From Desulfurococcales archaeon (GTDB lineage Archaea; Thermoproteota; Thermoprotei_A; Sulfolobales; Desulfurococcaceae), in contig JAGGXK010000054.1 in assembly GCA_021163115.1 (NCBI GenBank), forward strand, positions 1 to 35,042: DNA of 35,042 bases. Reading direction: 5' to 3'. The notes under the pieces were generated by a model, which worked only from the letters and a program-made list of their open reading frames with translations, was not told where the DNA came from and did no database searches. Position 1 is the stretch's first letter, and each line of letters begins with the position of its first letter. Position numbers and translations under genes: made by a program. Below, piece after piece: positions 9,437-18,447 of the stretch.

Positions 9437-10540
9437 TCATAGCTTCTCCATGACTACATATTTTACTATTGGATCCGGTATTTTATACCTGTTATCCTCT
9501 TTTAAGAGGTAACCGTATTTCACTAGTTTTTTGAGGAGTTCTGTAAATCTCTTATCAGTAATAGATCCTGTTTTTGCTATTGTATATGCCTTAATATCAC
9601 TCCACGATGTTATGCCGTGGGCAATGGCTTTCAATATAGCTGTGTAGCGTTTTTTTGATGGCGCTATAACTTTAATTAACTCTTCTAGGACTAGTTTAGA
9701 GCCTTCCTCAAATACTTTATTCAATGCCTCTTTATGTGAGAGTTTTCTTATAACACGGTAATACCCGTAGTATGTCAGCCAACCCACAAGCCCATTAAAT
9801 GCTTCTACAGCTTCCCCTAGCTCATCCATATCTGGTTGTAGACCTAGTTCTCTGAAACCCTGTCTTAGAAAGTCCATGCTTTGATCCCTACTAAATCTAT
9901 CAACATATATCTCTCTCCTATACCTACCATATAGTGGTGCCCTAGCATCATCTATTCTAAGAAACTCTCTTAAAACCCCAACCTCACTACCTGTAAGTAT
10001 AAATGTTATATTACTAAGATTATCCACAGCCCATGCAAACAATCCATCATATCTTATATTAGAGAATCTAAGGTACTGTGCTTCATCAAATACAAATACA
10101 AACCTCATACCATGCTTTCTACACCATGAGCTTATCTCGGAAAACAGTGCTGTAAGGGAGATCCTTGCTTTAGGCTCTATTTCAACTTCATAGCCCTTTA
10201 CATGAACCTTCCTAATTCTTTTCAACGCATCCCTTAAGTTAAATCCCAGCTTTTCACACCACTTCATATACTTCTTAAACCCGTCTATCAGATACTTTAC
10301 AAGATATGGTATTGTAACCATGTTCTCACTATAGTACAGCTCCCTCACATCAACAAGAACATAGGGTAATTTAGACTCCCTCAAAGCTACTTTCACTAAA
10401 CTCGACTTACCAATACGACGGACACCATAAACTATAACCAACCTCTCACCAAGCCTTAAAGCTTCAAGAATCCCACTAAGCTCTTCATCCCTATCATAGA
10501 AATCCTCCCGTCTCTCCTTAGGAACAACATCAAACAACAT
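9437..10540 (-). CDS. Archaeal AAA-type ATPase (PF01637-like)
   Basis: Walker A GVRRIGKSSLV, Walker B FVFVFDEAQYLRF, C-terminal winged-helix-like region; 367 aa. Confidence 0.88.
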   Translation of the reverse strand: MLFDVVPKERREDFYDRDEELSGILEALRLGERLVIVYGVRRIGKSSLVKVALRESKLPYVLVDVRELYYSENMVTIPYLVKYLIDGFKKYMKWCEKLGFNLRDALKRIRKVHVKGYEVEIEPKARISLTALFSEISSWCRKHGMRFVFVFDEAQYLRFSNIRYDGLFAWAVDNLSNITFILTGSEVGVLREFLRIDDARAPLYGRYRREIYVDRFSRDQSMDFLRQGFRELGLQPDMDELGEAVEAFNGLVGWLTYYGYYRVIRKLSHKEALNKVFEEGSKLVLEELIKVIAPSKKRYTAILKAIAHGITSWSDIKAYTIAKTGSITDKRFTELLKKLVKYGYLLKEDNRYKIPDPIVKYVVMEKL

Positions 10541-10541
10541 T

Positions 10542-10580
10542 ACTATCTCCCCCCGATAGTAACTATCCCCCCCCGATAGT
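10542..10580. repeat. Two tandem 19-bp inverted repeats ACTATC-N7-GATAGT with C/G-tract spacers (20-bp period)
   Basis: + strand ACTATC-TCCCCCC-GATAGT-A-ACTATC-CCCCCCC-GATAGT; lies immediately upstream of the ATPase ATG. Confidence 0.9.
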
Positions 10581-10770
10581 AATAAATTCTCCCATGAATA
10601 GAATCAAGGATCCACATAAGAAACTTTCAGTCTCCTCTTATCTTTATAGTTCACTAATTCACTAACATTTTTTCATAAGTTCTGGGCCAGAACAAGCTCC
10701 AGGTACAGACCCATCTTTTTTCTTACTGCTCGAGAAATCTCTAACCTTAACCAAAGTTTGTGAAGCATTA

Positions 10771-11492
10771 AAAAGATCACGGCTTACGGATTACTTATAC
10801 CTGCTAGGTATATTGCTATTGATTTTAGTGCAAATGTTATTGTCACTTCTGTTGTTGATCTTCATAGATATTAATGAGGATAGTATTGACTGCTTACTAG
10901 TTAATTATGATAAAAGCGAAGCCATGTTGTCCTCAATAAAACACGATATTAGGAGGATACGTACCAGTTATAGGAGGACTAGGAAGAGTATTCAAGAGAA
11001 GGTTAAGAACCCTAGGTTAAGGATTAAACTTCTAGCTAAGTATGGTTTACGTGAGAGGAAGCGTGTAAAGGATAGATTGAAAAGAAGATAACCACGCTGC
11101 TAGCAGAGATTGCCAGGGAATATAACGCTGACCTAGTTAGGGAGAACCTCAAGGACTTGAAACTCGACAGTAGAAAGAAGAGTAAGCAACTAAACTATAG
11201 GCTATCCACTTTTCCATACCACAGGTTCATAGAGAATATTGACTATAAATTTAATGAGTTGGAACTAGGCGTGCTAGAGGTTGATGCGAGGAAAACATTC
11301 ATCACCTGCCCAATATGTGGCTACGTGGATAAGAGGAAGAGAATAAGTAAAGAAGTATTCAGATGTGGAAGATGTGGTTTCACATTTAACGCTCAGTATA
11401 CTGCTTGTCTCAACATTTTCTCCCGCCTCGATGACAGTGAAATAACCATCAGGAGCGGGAGAATGTATCTAATCTCCCATAAGGCTGCATGA
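10771..11492 (+). pseudogene. tnpB: Decayed IS200/IS605-type TnpB (5'-truncated, at least two frameshifts)
   Basis: Fragments in different frames: KITAYGLLIPARYIAIDFSANVIVTSVVDLHRY (RuvC-I-like); IRRIRTSYRRTRKSIQEKVKNPRLRIKLLAKYGLRERKRVKDRLK; KITTLLAEIAREYNADLVRENLKDL (RuvC-II-like E); TCPICGY...FRCGRCGFTFNAQYTACLNIFSR (Zn finger / RuvC-III region). Confidence 0.85.
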
Positions 11493-11640
11493 GTGGTGGC
11501 GGTCAATGTAGCTCCCGATGAACTGCCGAACCGCATGAGATGGTTAAGGGGAGAAGCCCGTGCAAGTTCCCATAATTTCCAAAATATCTAGAATAAAAAG
11601 CACGGGCAATAACCCTTACTTTTATCACCCTAAGAAAAAT
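11440..11640 (+). ncRNA. Possible omegaRNA/right-end remnant of the tnpB element
   Basis: Hairpin-rich tail: GGGAGA/TCTCCC, GGCGGT/ACTGCC (one wobble), AACC/GGTT, and 8-bp GCCCGTGC (11556-11563)/GCACGGGC (11600-11607). Confidence 0.35.
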
Positions 11641-11861
11641 ACTATATCTTTATCTAATAATTTGTTGTAAGTACGGATAAATAATCTGGTATCAATATTG
11701 GTACATTTACTAAGGTCTTTAAAGAGTAAGAAGAACAAGGAATAGAATGAGTATATTGTCTAATGCGGCGTCTACCAAGTGCCTATCCATCTTACCTACT
11801 TGGTAGAACTTAGTAAAGTTTATGAGATCTAATCTCATCCTACACTATTACCTAGCATGGT

Positions 11862-12521
11862 CTAAAATGATAGATAGCTGAATCCCAGGATTACTAGGAA
11901 GCTTGAGAGAGGTACCATTACATTATCGTCTATGCCTTTGAACTCGAAGTGCTCAATAATACTAGCTATTATAGCTGCTATGACGCCTGGTAGTCCTATT
12001 AGTAAGCCTATTGGTAGTGTTGTAGCAAGCATTGCTAGGTTGCCATACCATGACTTCGTCCTCTTACCATACAGTATATTACGTACAACCCCTGTTGCTG
12101 CATCACCAAAAGCCATAAAGGATACTGGTATAACACCATACCAGAGGTTGTGGAAGATTATCCATGAGAGAGCTATTACTATACCCCACATTATACAGAA
12201 GTTTACCTCATACATATTGTCTTCTACCTGGAACCAGTAAAGCAGCTTACCCTGTCTATGTGGTAAATAGGTAAATAATGCCAAGATCATTGCCAAGATG
12301 GATGGTAGCAGCGGCGTCTCATAGAGAAATGGTACAAGGAGAGCAACAAATCCTCCAGCAGCAATATGGATCAACTTCCTATTATAGTATACTGCCTTAT
12401 TATGTGGCATCCCCCTAGACACCATGTAGTCGTAGAGCTTCCTCGTTATAAACTGGACAACAGCAATAACCCATACAAAGAGTATAACTGTATAAATAAC
12501 CTCGGTTAAGAGATTAGGCAT
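11862..12521 (-). CDS. Dolichol kinase / CTP-dependent polyprenol kinase-like membrane protein
   Basis: RKLIHIAAGG and FGDAATGVVRN...KSWYGNLAM motifs, multi-TM. Confidence 0.75.
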   Translation of the reverse strand: MPNLLTEVIYTVILFVWVIAVVQFITRKLYDYMVSRGMPHNKAVYYNRKLIHIAAGGFVALLVPFLYETPLLPSILAMILALFTYLPHRQGKLLYWFQVEDNMYEVNFCIMWGIVIALSWIIFHNLWYGVIPVSFMAFGDAATGVVRNILYGKRTKSWYGNLAMLATTLPIGLLIGLPGVIAAIIASIIEHFEFKGIDDNVMVPLSSFLVILGFSYLSF

Positions 12522-12633
12522 AGCCTACACCTCTCACCGAAAATCAAGTGATCCAATATATTGTATTCTGGAGATGGATAAGAAGCTTTCCATCTAATAA
12601 AACTAAAGTGGATGTAAAAGCAGGTGTTTCAAA

Positions 12634-13722
12634 GTGGCGGGCAAAGACTGTGTGATATCGGTTGGGGATGTAGATGTAGAGATAGTATGGTTTGACTCAA
12701 TGGGGGCTAAATCCAGCAGTATCTTAGTAAAAACACCTAGTGTCTCTATACTAGTTGATCCAGGAATAGCTGTTATGCATCCATCTTTCCCAGCAAGCTA
12801 TGAAGATAAGATTAGATGGTTTAATGAAGGATATAGGAGGATACTCACTGCAGCAAAGGAGGCTGATGTGATTACTTTAACCCATTACCATTATGACCAC
12901 TTCATAGACTTTGAGCCAAGAGTATACATAGGCAAGACTATACTGGCAAAAAACCCTAACAAGTACATAAATGATAGTCAGAGGAAACGAGCACTTAGCT
13001 TCTACAAGAATCTATTAGAACATCTAGGCTATAATCTAGAGACGTATCTTAGTAGCCCCCAAGATACACTAGAAATACCTGATCCATTAAAACATATACC
13101 TAAAGCCATGGCAAAGGATTATGGAGACTATAGTTCTAGAAAGAAAGAACTTATTAAAAAGGGGCTTAAATGGTTCTGGGGAAGAGTAGAGAAATGGAGA
13201 AGATACCCCATAATCCCTGAACTAAGACTTGGCAAAACAAGGATATTTTATGCAGACAATAAATGCTTCTCCTTCGGTAGAACAAGGATCTGTTTTAGTA
13301 GACCATTATTCCATGGAATAGAGTTTTCCCGAGTAGGCTGGATATTAATGGTTATGATAGAATACAAGGGAATAAAGATCATGCATACCTCGGATGTGAA
13401 TGGCCCAATTATAGAAGACTATGTAGACTATATACTATCCTTTAAACCAGATATATTATTCCTGGACGGACCTCCCACATACTTGCTTGGATATACAATG
13501 AATAGGATAAACTTAGGGAGAGCAATAAATAATGGATTAGCTATTATAGATGGGCTTACAGATAAGAAACCATATATAATATACGATCACCATGTAGTGA
13601 GGGAAAAGAACTTTATTGAAAGAACAAAACCTGTTTGGAGAAAATCTGCTGAACTAGGAGTATTCTTTAAACCAGCATCTAATATATGTGGATATGATCC
13701 TGTTGTGCTGGGCAAGCAGTAG
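12634..13722 (+). CDS. MBL-fold metallo-hydrolase, UPF0282-like
   Basis: LTHYHYDHF metal-binding motif; WFDSMGAKSSSILVKTPSVSILVDPG N-terminus. Confidence 0.85.
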   Translation: MAGKDCVISVGDVDVEIVWFDSMGAKSSSILVKTPSVSILVDPGIAVMHPSFPASYEDKIRWFNEGYRRILTAAKEADVITLTHYHYDHFIDFEPRVYIGKTILAKNPNKYINDSQRKRALSFYKNLLEHLGYNLETYLSSPQDTLEIPDPLKHIPKAMAKDYGDYSSRKKELIKKGLKWFWGRVEKWRRYPIIPELRLGKTRIFYADNKCFSFGRTRICFSRPLFHGIEFSRVGWILMVMIEYKGIKIMHTSDVNGPIIEDYVDYILSFKPDILFLDGPPTYLLGYTMNRINLGRAINNGLAIIDGLTDKKPYIIYDHHVVREKNFIERTKPVWRKSAELGVFFKPASNICGYDPVVLGKQ

Positions 13723-13816
13723 CTATGAGTATGTTGATACAAAATAATATAATAAGCTCGATTATTAATAGTGTTTAAAAGAGTACAGTAACCCTCTTTA
13801 GGAGGTGGTAAATAGA

Positions 13817-14140
13817 ATGGTGTACAAGTCCATTGTCTCAGACGATGAATTAAGAAAAGCACTTGAAGAGAAACAGGCGAGGAAGCAGGTAAGTGATGAG
13901 AAGCAAAAATGGGTTAACAGAATGATTAGGAGTGCTAGACACCACCACAAGATATGTCCATACTTTGATAAGAAGACGGGGATGTGCTTTCTAGCACTAG
14001 GAGCAAAATGTGATAGAGATGGAAAGTTTGAGAATTGCCCAGTATTTAGACAGTTTCTTGAAAGAAAATATGAAGAATATAAATCAAAAGGCTTCCCATT
14101 ACCAATGGACTTTGCAGATATAACCATAGGTTTTATCTAA
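13817..14140 (+). CDS. Hypothetical Cys-containing (putative metal-binding) protein
   Basis: CPYF...GMCF...KC...NCP pattern; ATG at 13817 preceded by GGAGGTG at 13801. Confidence 0.6.
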   Translation: MVYKSIVSDDELRKALEEKQARKQVSDEKQKWVNRMIRSARHHHKICPYFDKKTGMCFLALGAKCDRDGKFENCPVFRQFLERKYEEYKSKGFPLPMDFADITIGFI

Positions 14141-14245
14141 TATAAAGACTATTTTCCCCTCTATACACAAATCCATAAAAACATATAGCTCTATGTTTTT
14201 AATCCAGTACATTTATCTAGGGAACTAGAAGATGGTGAATGATCT

Positions 14246-14473
14246 ATGGGTGAGAAGAGTTCTATTGAATATAAAATAGCTGACATAGACAAGATCTGGA
14301 TTGAATACGATAGACAAAATGATATACTCTACATAAACTTTGGATATGATATAGAGGATGCTGATGAAGAAGTCTTATCCGGAGAAGACATTATTGTAAG
14401 GATAAAACATGGTAGAGTAGTAAGCTTAACAATAATGAATTTCTCTGAGAAAGCAAATATTATTGTCTACTAG
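14246..14473 (+). CDS. DUF2283 family protein
   Basis: WIEYDRQNDILYINFGYDIEDADEEVLSGEDIIVRIKHGRVVSLTIMNFS. Confidence 0.75.
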   Translation: MGEKSSIEYKIADIDKIWIEYDRQNDILYINFGYDIEDADEEVLSGEDIIVRIKHGRVVSLTIMNFSEKANIIVY

Positions 14474-14480
14474 TTTTCAG

Positions 14481-14849
14481 CTAATATGGTAGAGGAAGCT
14501 GGCTCCTATCAGAATAGTGGACTACATAATGTTTTGGCTTAAGGACATCTATTAGATACTTAAATGCCTTCCATGGATCAGCTTTTTCCCCACATGTATA
14601 GACATCTATGGTTGCATAACCTTGTAAAGGCCATGTGTGGATAGCTATATGGCTTTCTATTACAAGAGCTAGGACGGAGACACCCCCCATTTCTCCACCA
14701 ACCCGCCATGAACGGATCTCTAGGAGGTCGGCATTTGCCTCTTTTGCCGCGTTCTTTACAGCCTCTACTATAAACTCCTCATTCTCAAGCAAATCCCTAG
14801 GACAGCCATAGAGATCGCCGTAAACATGTTTTCCAACTACAAGCCTCAT
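14481..14849 (-). CDS. SpeD-family pyruvoyl decarboxylase proenzyme (S-adenosylmethionine or arginine decarboxylase)
   Basis: VIES-HIAIHTWP self-cleavage region and YATIDVYTCGEKADPWKAF; the ATG at 14849 (after GGGGGTG) is more likely than the upstream GTG at 14858. Confidence 0.9.
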   Translation of the reverse strand: MRLVVGKHVYGDLYGCPRDLLENEEFIVEAVKNAAKEANADLLEIRSWRVGGEMGGVSVLALVIESHIAIHTWPLQGYATIDVYTCGEKADPWKAFKYLIDVLKPKHYVVHYSDRSQLPLPY

Positions 14850-14856
14850 GTTAAAC

Positions 14857-14870
14857 ACCCCCTGTGGGGT
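14857..14870 (-). promoter_or_regulatory. Hairpin ACCCC-ACAG-GGGGT overlapping the SD-like GGGGGTG of the speD-family gene
   Basis: - strand ACCCCACAGGGGGTGTTTAACATG; TATA-like TTATATA around 14896-14903 implies a very short leader. Confidence 0.5.
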
Positions 14871-14922
14871 ATTCCTCGTAAACTATACACCCCCGGTATA
14901 TAAGCTTAGCTTAAATAGTTAT

Positions 14923-15228
14923 TTAAACACCGATTATCTCGTTAATGACGTCCTCAAGGTCTCCTTTAAAACCTACTAGAACTTTTACGCCGTTTTCACC
15001 CATATACTCTATGGTCTCAGATAAAGCATTCTCAGCAATAATAGCTACTATGTCATGTACTACAGCAAACTCTCCAAGAAGTTCTATCTTTTTCCTCCCC
15101 AGATTCCTCTCTAAAACCCTAGACCCTGTATCTAGATCCATTAAGAGGATGTGGCTAGCCCTCTCTACACTATCCATTACCAGTTTTTCTCCATGCATAC
15201 TTACTGTAAAACCTACTATATACGCCAT
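14923..15228 (-). CDS. NifX/NifB-like (dinitrogenase FeMo-cofactor-binding fold) small protein
   Basis: Overall pattern VASHILLMDLDTG...ALSETIEYMGENGVKVLVGFKGDLEDVINEIIG; tentative. Confidence 0.4.
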   Translation of the reverse strand: MAYIVGFTVSMHGEKLVMDSVERASHILLMDLDTGSRVLERNLGRKKIELLGEFAVVHDIVAIIAENALSETIEYMGENGVKVLVGFKGDLEDVINEIIGV

Positions 15229-15303
15229 AACCGATCCCTTATTCTTTGCGGAATATCTTATTTACCACCAAGTTATACTTTTCCCTGCATTGGTGTAGAA
15301 AGT

Positions 15304-16194
15304 TTGATAGATATAGTGTATGAGAGGGCAAAGAGGGTAGCAGAAACACTGTCAATGTTTAAAGAGGATTTTATAGTTCTATTAGAGAAAAAGGATCCAC
15401 AATACCATGCTGTAAAGTTATTAGCTTTAAAGAATCCTAGAGTAGCTGCTATAGTTTCTATTGCCAATGCTCTTATAAGCTATCAATTGACTGGTAGGGG
15501 GGAGGATTACTGGAGTGAAGTTGGGAGATACTTTGTAGAAAAGAATATTGTAAATCCCGTGGAGCTATTTCTAGAATTTAAGGATTTTCTCCTAAACCAT
15601 ACAAGGTATAACCGTAGATACGTCTATACTAAGATCTCTAGACTTGAGAAGCTATGGAAGAGTAATCTATTAAATACACTATGGGAGAATCCTACACTAT
15701 ATTGTAGATGTCAGGAAAAATTATTAGGAGAGCTGGTAAGGATCTATAGGCAACCTTGGTCTGCAAAAACCCTTGTTTTTGCTGTAAAGATGTATTATTA
15801 TTTCTGTAAAGCCAGAGGCTTAGATGTAAAGCCTAGCCAGAAAATCCCTATGCCATGTGATAGAAGAATATGCTTCATAACACTATCAAGCGGTATCCTA
15901 TACATAAAAGGAGCTATCATTACATGGAATAACATATGGGGGTATGTAGACCTTCTAATGAAGAAACATAGAGACAGCCTTGTCCAAGCCTGGTTTTTAG
16001 TCTCTAAACTTTCTGGTCTCCCCGCTATCTACATGGATACAATTATCTGGCTCTTAGCAAGGTTTATAATGAGGGGGAGAAGCATTGAGGACATCTATAA
16101 AGAGTTTACTAGAGTTTATGAAGTAGAATTCCTTCCCAGCAAACTAGTTAAATCTCTTATCCATGAGCTTCTTTTCATACTTCATGTAGCCTAA
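15304..16194 (+). CDS. Archaeal GO glycosylase / DNA lyase (AGOG, 8-oxoguanine)
   Basis: FLLNHTRYNRR, SAKTLVFAVKMYYYFCKARG and LPAIYMDTIIWLLAR match AGOG-type HhH glycosylases; TTG start inferred. Confidence 0.8.
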   Translation: MIDIVYERAKRVAETLSMFKEDFIVLLEKKDPQYHAVKLLALKNPRVAAIVSIANALISYQLTGRGEDYWSEVGRYFVEKNIVNPVELFLEFKDFLLNHTRYNRRYVYTKISRLEKLWKSNLLNTLWENPTLYCRCQEKLLGELVRIYRQPWSAKTLVFAVKMYYYFCKARGLDVKPSQKIPMPCDRRICFITLSSGILYIKGAIITWNNIWGYVDLLMKKHRDSLVQAWFLVSKLSGLPAIYMDTIIWLLARFIMRGRSIEDIYKEFTRVYEVEFLPSKLVKSLIHELLFILHVA

Positions 16195-17568
16195 CTTCCT
16201 TGATTCAATAACAGGTATATCCCATCTACCGAGAACAATCCATGCAACACCTGCTAAGCCGGCAAACACATTGCTTAAACTCATAGATAGCCAGAGCCAC
16301 CATATACCTAGTCCTAGATGTATTGAAAGTATATAGCCAAGCCCTATCCTGATAACCCAGAGCCTTACAATACCTATTAGTGAAGGAGGTACTGTATGAC
16401 CTGAGCCGCTTCCTACAGACATTGATGTAAAGAACATTCCGAAGAATGGTATTGATAATACGAAGAGCTGGACGAGGTTGTCAGCTAGATCAATGATCTG
16501 GGGTGTGCTTGTGAACCACATTATCAATGACCTTCTCAGAGCATATATTATTAAAGCTCCAATAACTGTTCCTCCAGTAATAATTGCTAGGGCTTGATAA
16601 ACAACTTGCCTAGCCCTCTTAGATAGCCCTGCTCCAATATTCTGGCCAACCATTATTGATATAGCCCGTGTAAAACCCCATAGTATTGCATCAGACAAGT
16701 TAATGGCTATCAAGCCTATAGAGTATGCTGTAGCCGCTATTATACCAAAGCTATTCACTATCCTCTGGAGTACTACAAACGATGAAACATTAGCTAGCCT
16801 TAGAGCTATTACTGGAGAACCTATTTTTAGACTCTTTACAAGCCACAGTTTATCCATATGGAGGAATAAATGTATCCTTATACCCTTATACCCTCTAAAC
16901 AATAACAGGGCACCAGCTACTGTAGTAATCATTCTTGCAAGAACTGTTGCAAGAGCAGCTCCTGCTACACCCATTGCTGGAAATGGGCCTATACCAAAGA
17001 TTAGTATAGGATCAAGTATTGCATTAATTGTTGTTGACACTACTGCAAAAATTGTTGGTGTCTTTGTATCTCCTAGCGCCTGCAGCGTTGTCGAGAATGC
17101 AAAGAAGAGGAATGCAAAGAATACTCCCCAGCTTACAATAGCTGTATAAGCTATTGTATCCTCATAGATTTCTTTTGGTGTAGAAACTATATTTGTTATA
17201 ATAAAGTCTTTCATGAAATATATTAGTATAGAGAATAGGAGCCCAAGTATAATCATTACAGTGAATAAGTTGCTAGCAGACTTCTCTGCTTCACTATACT
17301 TCTTTGCACCAACATACTGTGATATAAGTGCTAGGTTAGCTACAGAGAACCCCGTGCCCACGGTGAAGGTAAGCATTATCACAGGCCATACTTGCCTAGG
17401 TACAGCAAGTGCTATGTCACTTAACCTGCTAAGCCATATAGAGTCAACTATGTTGTATGATACTTGTACAAGCTGGGTTATTAGAGGCGGGAGGCCAAGC
17501 CATAGGAGGGTTGATAGTATCCCGCCCTGTGTTATCCTTTCCCTATATTTAATGTAGTCTCTGCTCAT
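16144..17568 (-). CDS. MATE family efflux transporter
   Basis: 474 aa, 12-TM-like; GLPPLITQLVQVSYNIVDSIWLSRL and internally repeated architecture. Confidence 0.92.
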   Translation of the reverse strand: MSRDYIKYRERITQGGILSTLLWLGLPPLITQLVQVSYNIVDSIWLSRLSDIALAVPRQVWPVIMLTFTVGTGFSVANLALISQYVGAKKYSEAEKSASNLFTVMIILGLLFSILIYFMKDFIITNIVSTPKEIYEDTIAYTAIVSWGVFFAFLFFAFSTTLQALGDTKTPTIFAVVSTTINAILDPILIFGIGPFPAMGVAGAALATVLARMITTVAGALLLFRGYKGIRIHLFLHMDKLWLVKSLKIGSPVIALRLANVSSFVVLQRIVNSFGIIAATAYSIGLIAINLSDAILWGFTRAISIMVGQNIGAGLSKRARQVVYQALAIITGGTVIGALIIYALRRSLIMWFTSTPQIIDLADNLVQLFVLSIPFFGMFFTSMSVGSGSGHTVPPSLIGIVRLWVIRIGLGYILSIHLGLGIWWLWLSMSLSNVFAGLAGVAWIVLGRWDIPVIESRKLGYMKYEKKLMDKRFN

Positions 17569-17634
17569 ATTCTTCTACCTAAATACTTTAATTAACTAAT
17601 CAAGCCTATTTCTTACCAGTAGTGAGGGTCTAAT

Positions 17635-18327
17635 ATGGTTTTAATCAAGACTAGTTTGGTTCACTCAACGCATATGTTTAGAGGATGTGAAAAAATTATC
17701 GCTGTAATCATACTAGGTAGTACTGAATATCATGGAGACTATCTGCCCTTATCCATTGATGGCATGATTATTGAGAAGCTCTTTGATCAAAGTATAGCGG
17801 AGATCAAGCTACCTGATAACATATGTCTATTAGAACTGCCTACAATACACTATGGCTACTCTATTGAATGGATTGGATATCCCGGCACAATATCGCTTAA
17901 ACCCGAAACACTGCTAGCCATTCTAAGAGATATAGTCTATAGCCTTAGAGATAGTACTGGAATAAATGGAGTCCTCATCATAAATGGGCATGGCGGAAAC
18001 ACTGGCTTACTAGAAAGCTTTGCTAGAGAACTCTTTTTCAAGAACCATATTAAGACCGTGGTTGTTGATCTATGGAGACTAGCAAGTAGAAAGGGCTTGG
18101 GCTTCTGCCACGCATGTAGTTTTGAAATAGAGCTAGCAAAAAAATTAGGCCTTCCCTACAACCCTAAACATAGTAAATCACAGCATACAGGAAAAATTTC
18201 AACACATAAAGATCTTATAGCTTACACTAATGAAAGTATTCCTGGGGGAGGCGAGATTGATGTTAAAGAATTTATTGAATATTTCAAGAACATGCTAAGA
18301 AATGCTATTAAACTACTCATATCATAG
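17635..18327 (+). CDS. Creatininase-family amidohydrolase (possibly ArfB-like deformylase)
   Basis: LGSTEYHGDYLPLSIDGMI and LIINGHGGNTG metal-site motifs. Confidence 0.8.
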   Translation: MVLIKTSLVHSTHMFRGCEKIIAVIILGSTEYHGDYLPLSIDGMIIEKLFDQSIAEIKLPDNICLLELPTIHYGYSIEWIGYPGTISLKPETLLAILRDIVYSLRDSTGINGVLIINGHGGNTGLLESFARELFFKNHIKTVVVDLWRLASRKGLGFCHACSFEIELAKKLGLPYNPKHSKSQHTGKISTHKDLIAYTNESIPGGGEIDVKEFIEYFKNMLRNAIKLLIS

Positions 18328-18447
18328 AATGTACCCATATCCGATAAGGAAAGATATAATTATGAAGTTTATAAGGAATTTATGTATTAATTAGATTATA
18401 CTATGGCTGCATTATTTCTAATATGTATTATATTATGAAAATAAATT

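Noticed and set aside
16703-17557. + strand ORFs of 148 and 114 aa within the MATE gene
   Set aside because: They are antisense to a clear membrane transporter, and their composition is typical of reverse-complement TM sequence.
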